Shown piece by piece: positions 62,184 to 64,000 of a DNA stretch of 64,000 bases. The DNA is taken from positions 9,593,001 to 9,657,000 of the forward strand of contig NZ_CP163443.1 in NCBI RefSeq assembly GCF_041053055.1, written 5' to 3'. The translations under genes and the position numbers were made by a program. Under the pieces are notes generated by a model. It worked only from the letters and a program-made list of their open reading frames with translations. It did no database searches and was not told where the DNA came from. Numbering within the stretch: position 1 is the first letter of the stretch; every line of letters begins with the position of its first letter. This stretch comes from Streptomyces sp. R41. GTDB taxonomy: Bacteria > Actinomycetota > Actinomycetes > Streptomycetales > Streptomycetaceae.

Positions 62184-63366
62184 CGCAGACTATCGAAGAC
62201 ACTAAATGAGATGACGTCTCAAGAGGACCGAGGCTGCCGCGTGCGAGGGGCAGCCCAAGGGTGCGTCATATCACCGAGGGCATCCCACGTGTGCCGTCAC
62301 CACGGAGCGATGCGCCGCGCCACCGAGCATGACAGCGTGATTTCACCTCCGTTGTCATCCGCACGCGGGCGATGCATTGCCGTTCGGGATACAAAGCATC
62401 AGTGACCGCGAAGCACACCGATAGGCCCCGGGCGCTGACCCGGGAGAAGCTGCTCGCGCGGTCGGCGGCCAAGAGGCATTCGTCGTTGGGTCGGTGGCAC
62501 GAAACCCCAGGCCAGACGCCAATCCGCGAAAGATTTCCCAGGGACTTGTCAGGGACTTCCACCTCTGTCCGAGGGACTTTTCAGGGATTTTCCGCCGCGT
62601 AAGCGGGGAAGGCCCTGACAGCTCCGAACGATGCAAAGGAGCAGGTCAGGGCCCATTTCCTCAGAACTCGATGATGTTCACCGCAGCCCGTCCCGCGCCG
62701 TCTCCTTGTACTTGACGCTCGTGTCGGCCCTATTTGGTCATGGTCGTGAGCTTCGAATTTGGCGTTGCACGCTCGACTTGCGTCACGGTGGGAGTTCTTC
62801 AGGGACTCTATGGCGACAGGATCTACGCGGCATCCGACGGCACGTGACATGTCTGTGGGGTGGCGGGGGCGCTGGTTCGGGGTGAGGAAGCTGACTGGGG
62901 GCGTTATGGCTCCGAGTCAGATGTTGGCAAGATGGCCTATCGCTCCGGATTCCGAACGGTCGGTGGGCGCGATGCCAGGTATCGTCCTGCACGCCCGGCG
63001 GGGTGGCCTGAGGCACCTTTCCAAGCGGAATCGTCGACGACGATGCTCTACGCTGCTCGGCGGTCGCTGCCATCACCTCATCGCTCGTGACGGCTTTCCC
63101 CTTCCCTCTGGAGTCACCTGATTACCTCACGTCAACCGGGTTCGTTGGTGAACAGAGTTTTGACATCCGTGGGTGCATTCGACCGCTTCGTTGGACTCTG
63201 TACGCGTGAACGCCCAGGTATCGAGTTCGCCTAGTTCGGCTGCAACGTTGGCTGCCCTGTTATCAGTTGAAGTCGGCCCGTGCAAAACGGGTGCCGTCAC
63301 CACACTGATCACTGCCCGAGTGTCCGTGCTCGGTCGCGTAATTGTGCGACTGTTGGAGGATGGCGT
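62184..63366. other. Gene-free stretch, about 1.2 kb
   Basis: No frame in this stretch looks coding; composition is less GC-biased than the operons to the left. It carries the phased repeat cluster at 62539-62590 and leads up to the excisionase-like gene. Confidence 0.5.
62539..62590. repeat. Four-copy CAGGGACTT-like repeat cluster
   Basis: Copies begin at 62539, 62550, 62571 and 62582 (two CAGGGACTT, one GAGGGACTT, one CAGGGATTT). Start-to-start distances are 11, 21 and 11 bp, close to whole helical turns, so all copies face the same side of the DNA. This suggests a protein-binding array. Confidence 0.7.
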
Positions 63367-63552
63367 ATGCCCACGCAATTCATGGACGTCAAGGAGACCG
63401 CGGAGTACCTGAACATGTCGGTGGCCTGGGTGTACAGGGAGGCTCCCAGCCTGGGGCTGGTCCCGTACAAGTTTGGGCGCGGCCGCAACGCGAAGATTCA
63501 GTTCAAGATCTCCGACGTTCAAGCGTGGCTGAAGCAACAGAAGTTGGGCTAG
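63367..63552 (+). CDS. Excisionase/AlpA-like DNA-binding protein
   Basis: This 61-residue protein is almost all one winged HTH: FMDVKETAEYLNMSVAWVYREA, then LGLVPYKFGRGRNAKIQFKI and VQAWLKQQKLG. This is the Xis/HTH_17 pattern found next to integrase genes of integrative elements. GGAGG ends 6 nt before the ATG at 63367. An upstream in-frame start at 63280 is rejected because it lacks this site. Immediately downstream, where an integrase is expected, lies a transposase gene, so the element's right end may have been interrupted. Confidence 0.78.
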   Translation: MPTQFMDVKETAEYLNMSVAWVYREAPSLGLVPYKFGRGRNAKIQFKISDVQAWLKQQKLG

Positions 63553-63810
63553 TGCAAGCTCGAGTAAGAGCTCGTAACACGATCTTGTTGAACGGCTCTG
63601 TTCGGCCGTGTCCGGTGTGACCAATCGACCGTTCGGGATGGTGTGACTACCCGGCCGTGGACGGTGGACGATGCCCTGTGGGCGCTGATCGCGCCGCTGC
63701 TGCCGCCCTGGTCCGAGAAGGCTCCTGGCCCGCGGCCGGTGCCGGGCCGGCTGTGTCTGCAGGGCATCTTGTACGTGCTGCGCAACGACATCGCCTGGCA
63801 ACTCCTCCCG

Positions 63811-63837
63811 CTGGAGCTGGAGCTGGAGCTGGAGCTG
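63811..63837 (+). repeat. CTGGAG tandem repeat within the transposase
   Basis: Four and a half copies of CTGGAG in frame encode alternating Leu-Glu. Related transposases have only one or two such units at this place, so this looks like a slippage expansion that keeps the frame. Confidence 0.85.
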
Positions 63838-63906
63838 GGGTTCGGGCAGACCTGCTGGCGGCGGCTGGAGCGGTGGCTGCCGCGGCCGTGCGAGCCATCA
63901 TCGGGC

Positions 63907-63935
63907 CCCCGGTCACGGAAACGCCGTGACCGGGG
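63907..63935. terminator. GC-rich terminator-like hairpin near the right edge
   Basis: A perfect 12-bp inverted repeat (63907-63918 with 63924-63935) has a 5-nt loop. It lies past the end of transposase similarity. A minus-strand gene entering from the right may end just beyond it; short frames ending near 63951 and 63973 are both possible. Confidence 0.6.
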
Positions 63936-64000
63936 CCCCAGGATCAGCTACCGGGGAAGGTGCCGACCGCCGCTAGTTCCGGTACCGGAACACGATCCGG

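Larger units (their letters stand above)
63643..64000 (+). pseudogene. IS5-family transposase, 5' part, degenerate
   Basis: From GTG 63643 the first 70 or so residues match IS5-type transposases: PWTVDDALWALIAPLLPP, PGRLCLQGILYVLRNDIAWQLLP and GFGQTCWRRLERW. Two features show damage. A CTGGAG repeat inserts LELELELEL before GFGQTCW. After about 63880 the similarity ends, although the frame stays open to the window edge. The catalytic core is absent from the window. Confidence 0.7.

Noticed and set aside
1..64000. CRISPR array, tRNA or rRNA genes
   Set aside because: No regularly spaced direct repeats of CRISPR size, no tRNA cloverleaf with a TTCGA-type arm and no rRNA sequence were seen by eye.

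Overview
The window is high-GC actinobacterial DNA, almost certainly Streptomyces or a close relative. The evidence is the GC-rich third codon positions, the frequent GTG starts, and families typical of Streptomyces mobile elements (DUF317, DUF4913, SCO6880, DUF6112). No rRNA or tRNA gene was seen. The whole window reads as accessory DNA: a conjugative-element module next to a dense antiviral and anti-plasmid island, with excisionase-like genes near both edges and transposase debris at the right.

Layout. 1-909: end of a GNAT acetyltransferase gene and an excisionase-like HTH gene. 910-1921: no convincing gene. 1922-3710 (minus): EACC1 adaptor and caspase-like protease, a predicted conflict-system pair. 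3961-24865 (minus): one long run of conjugation genes. In transcription order these are an NlpC/P60 cell-wall hydrolase, a DUF6112 pilin-like protein, a membrane-anchored VirB8-like protein, a VirB6/TrbL-like channel protein, an SCO6880 protein, a VirB4-like ATPase, several element-specific unknowns, a TraG/VirD4-like coupling ATPase, a protein with two DnaB N-terminal domains, a frameshifted C5-cytosine methyltransferase, DUF4913, a RelE-like protein, a frameshifted tandem HxlR regulator and DUF317 genes. No relaxase or integrase is visible. 25501-27529: a DPPY DNA methyltransferase and a PD-(D/E)XK nuclease-like gene in convergent orientation.

28072-36654 (plus): a complete four-gene Wadjet locus (jetABCD, DUF2397/DUF2398/SMC/DUF2399 type, which matches type II). 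37234-56233 (plus): a five-gene unit. It holds a Ser/Thr kinase, a SNF2 helicase, a very large PglX/DrmMI-like adenine methyltransferase, a 2237-residue YprA-type helicase carrying a DUF1998/MZB zinc domain and a nuclease-like domain, and a UvrD-type helicase with an N-terminal RelE-fold domain. The last four overlap by 4 bp each. It resembles class 1 DISARM but has no DrmC, and it looks closest to the recently proposed ARMADA-like YprA systems. This is the best candidate for an under-described system. 56355-60136 (minus): a type III CBASS operon made of a TRIP13-like ATPase, a small partner, a HORMA protein, a CD-NTase and a four-TM pore-forming effector. A divergent XRE-ImmA regulator/protease gene (60328-61443) probably controls it.

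61444-64000: remnants of IS5-type transposases, a long gene-free stretch with a helically phased repeat cluster, a second excisionase-like gene and a second transposase with a hexanucleotide expansion. Together the region could supply transfer functions plus at least four layers of defence: plasmid cutting, modification-dependent phage restriction, cyclic-nucleotide abortive infection and caspase-mediated death.
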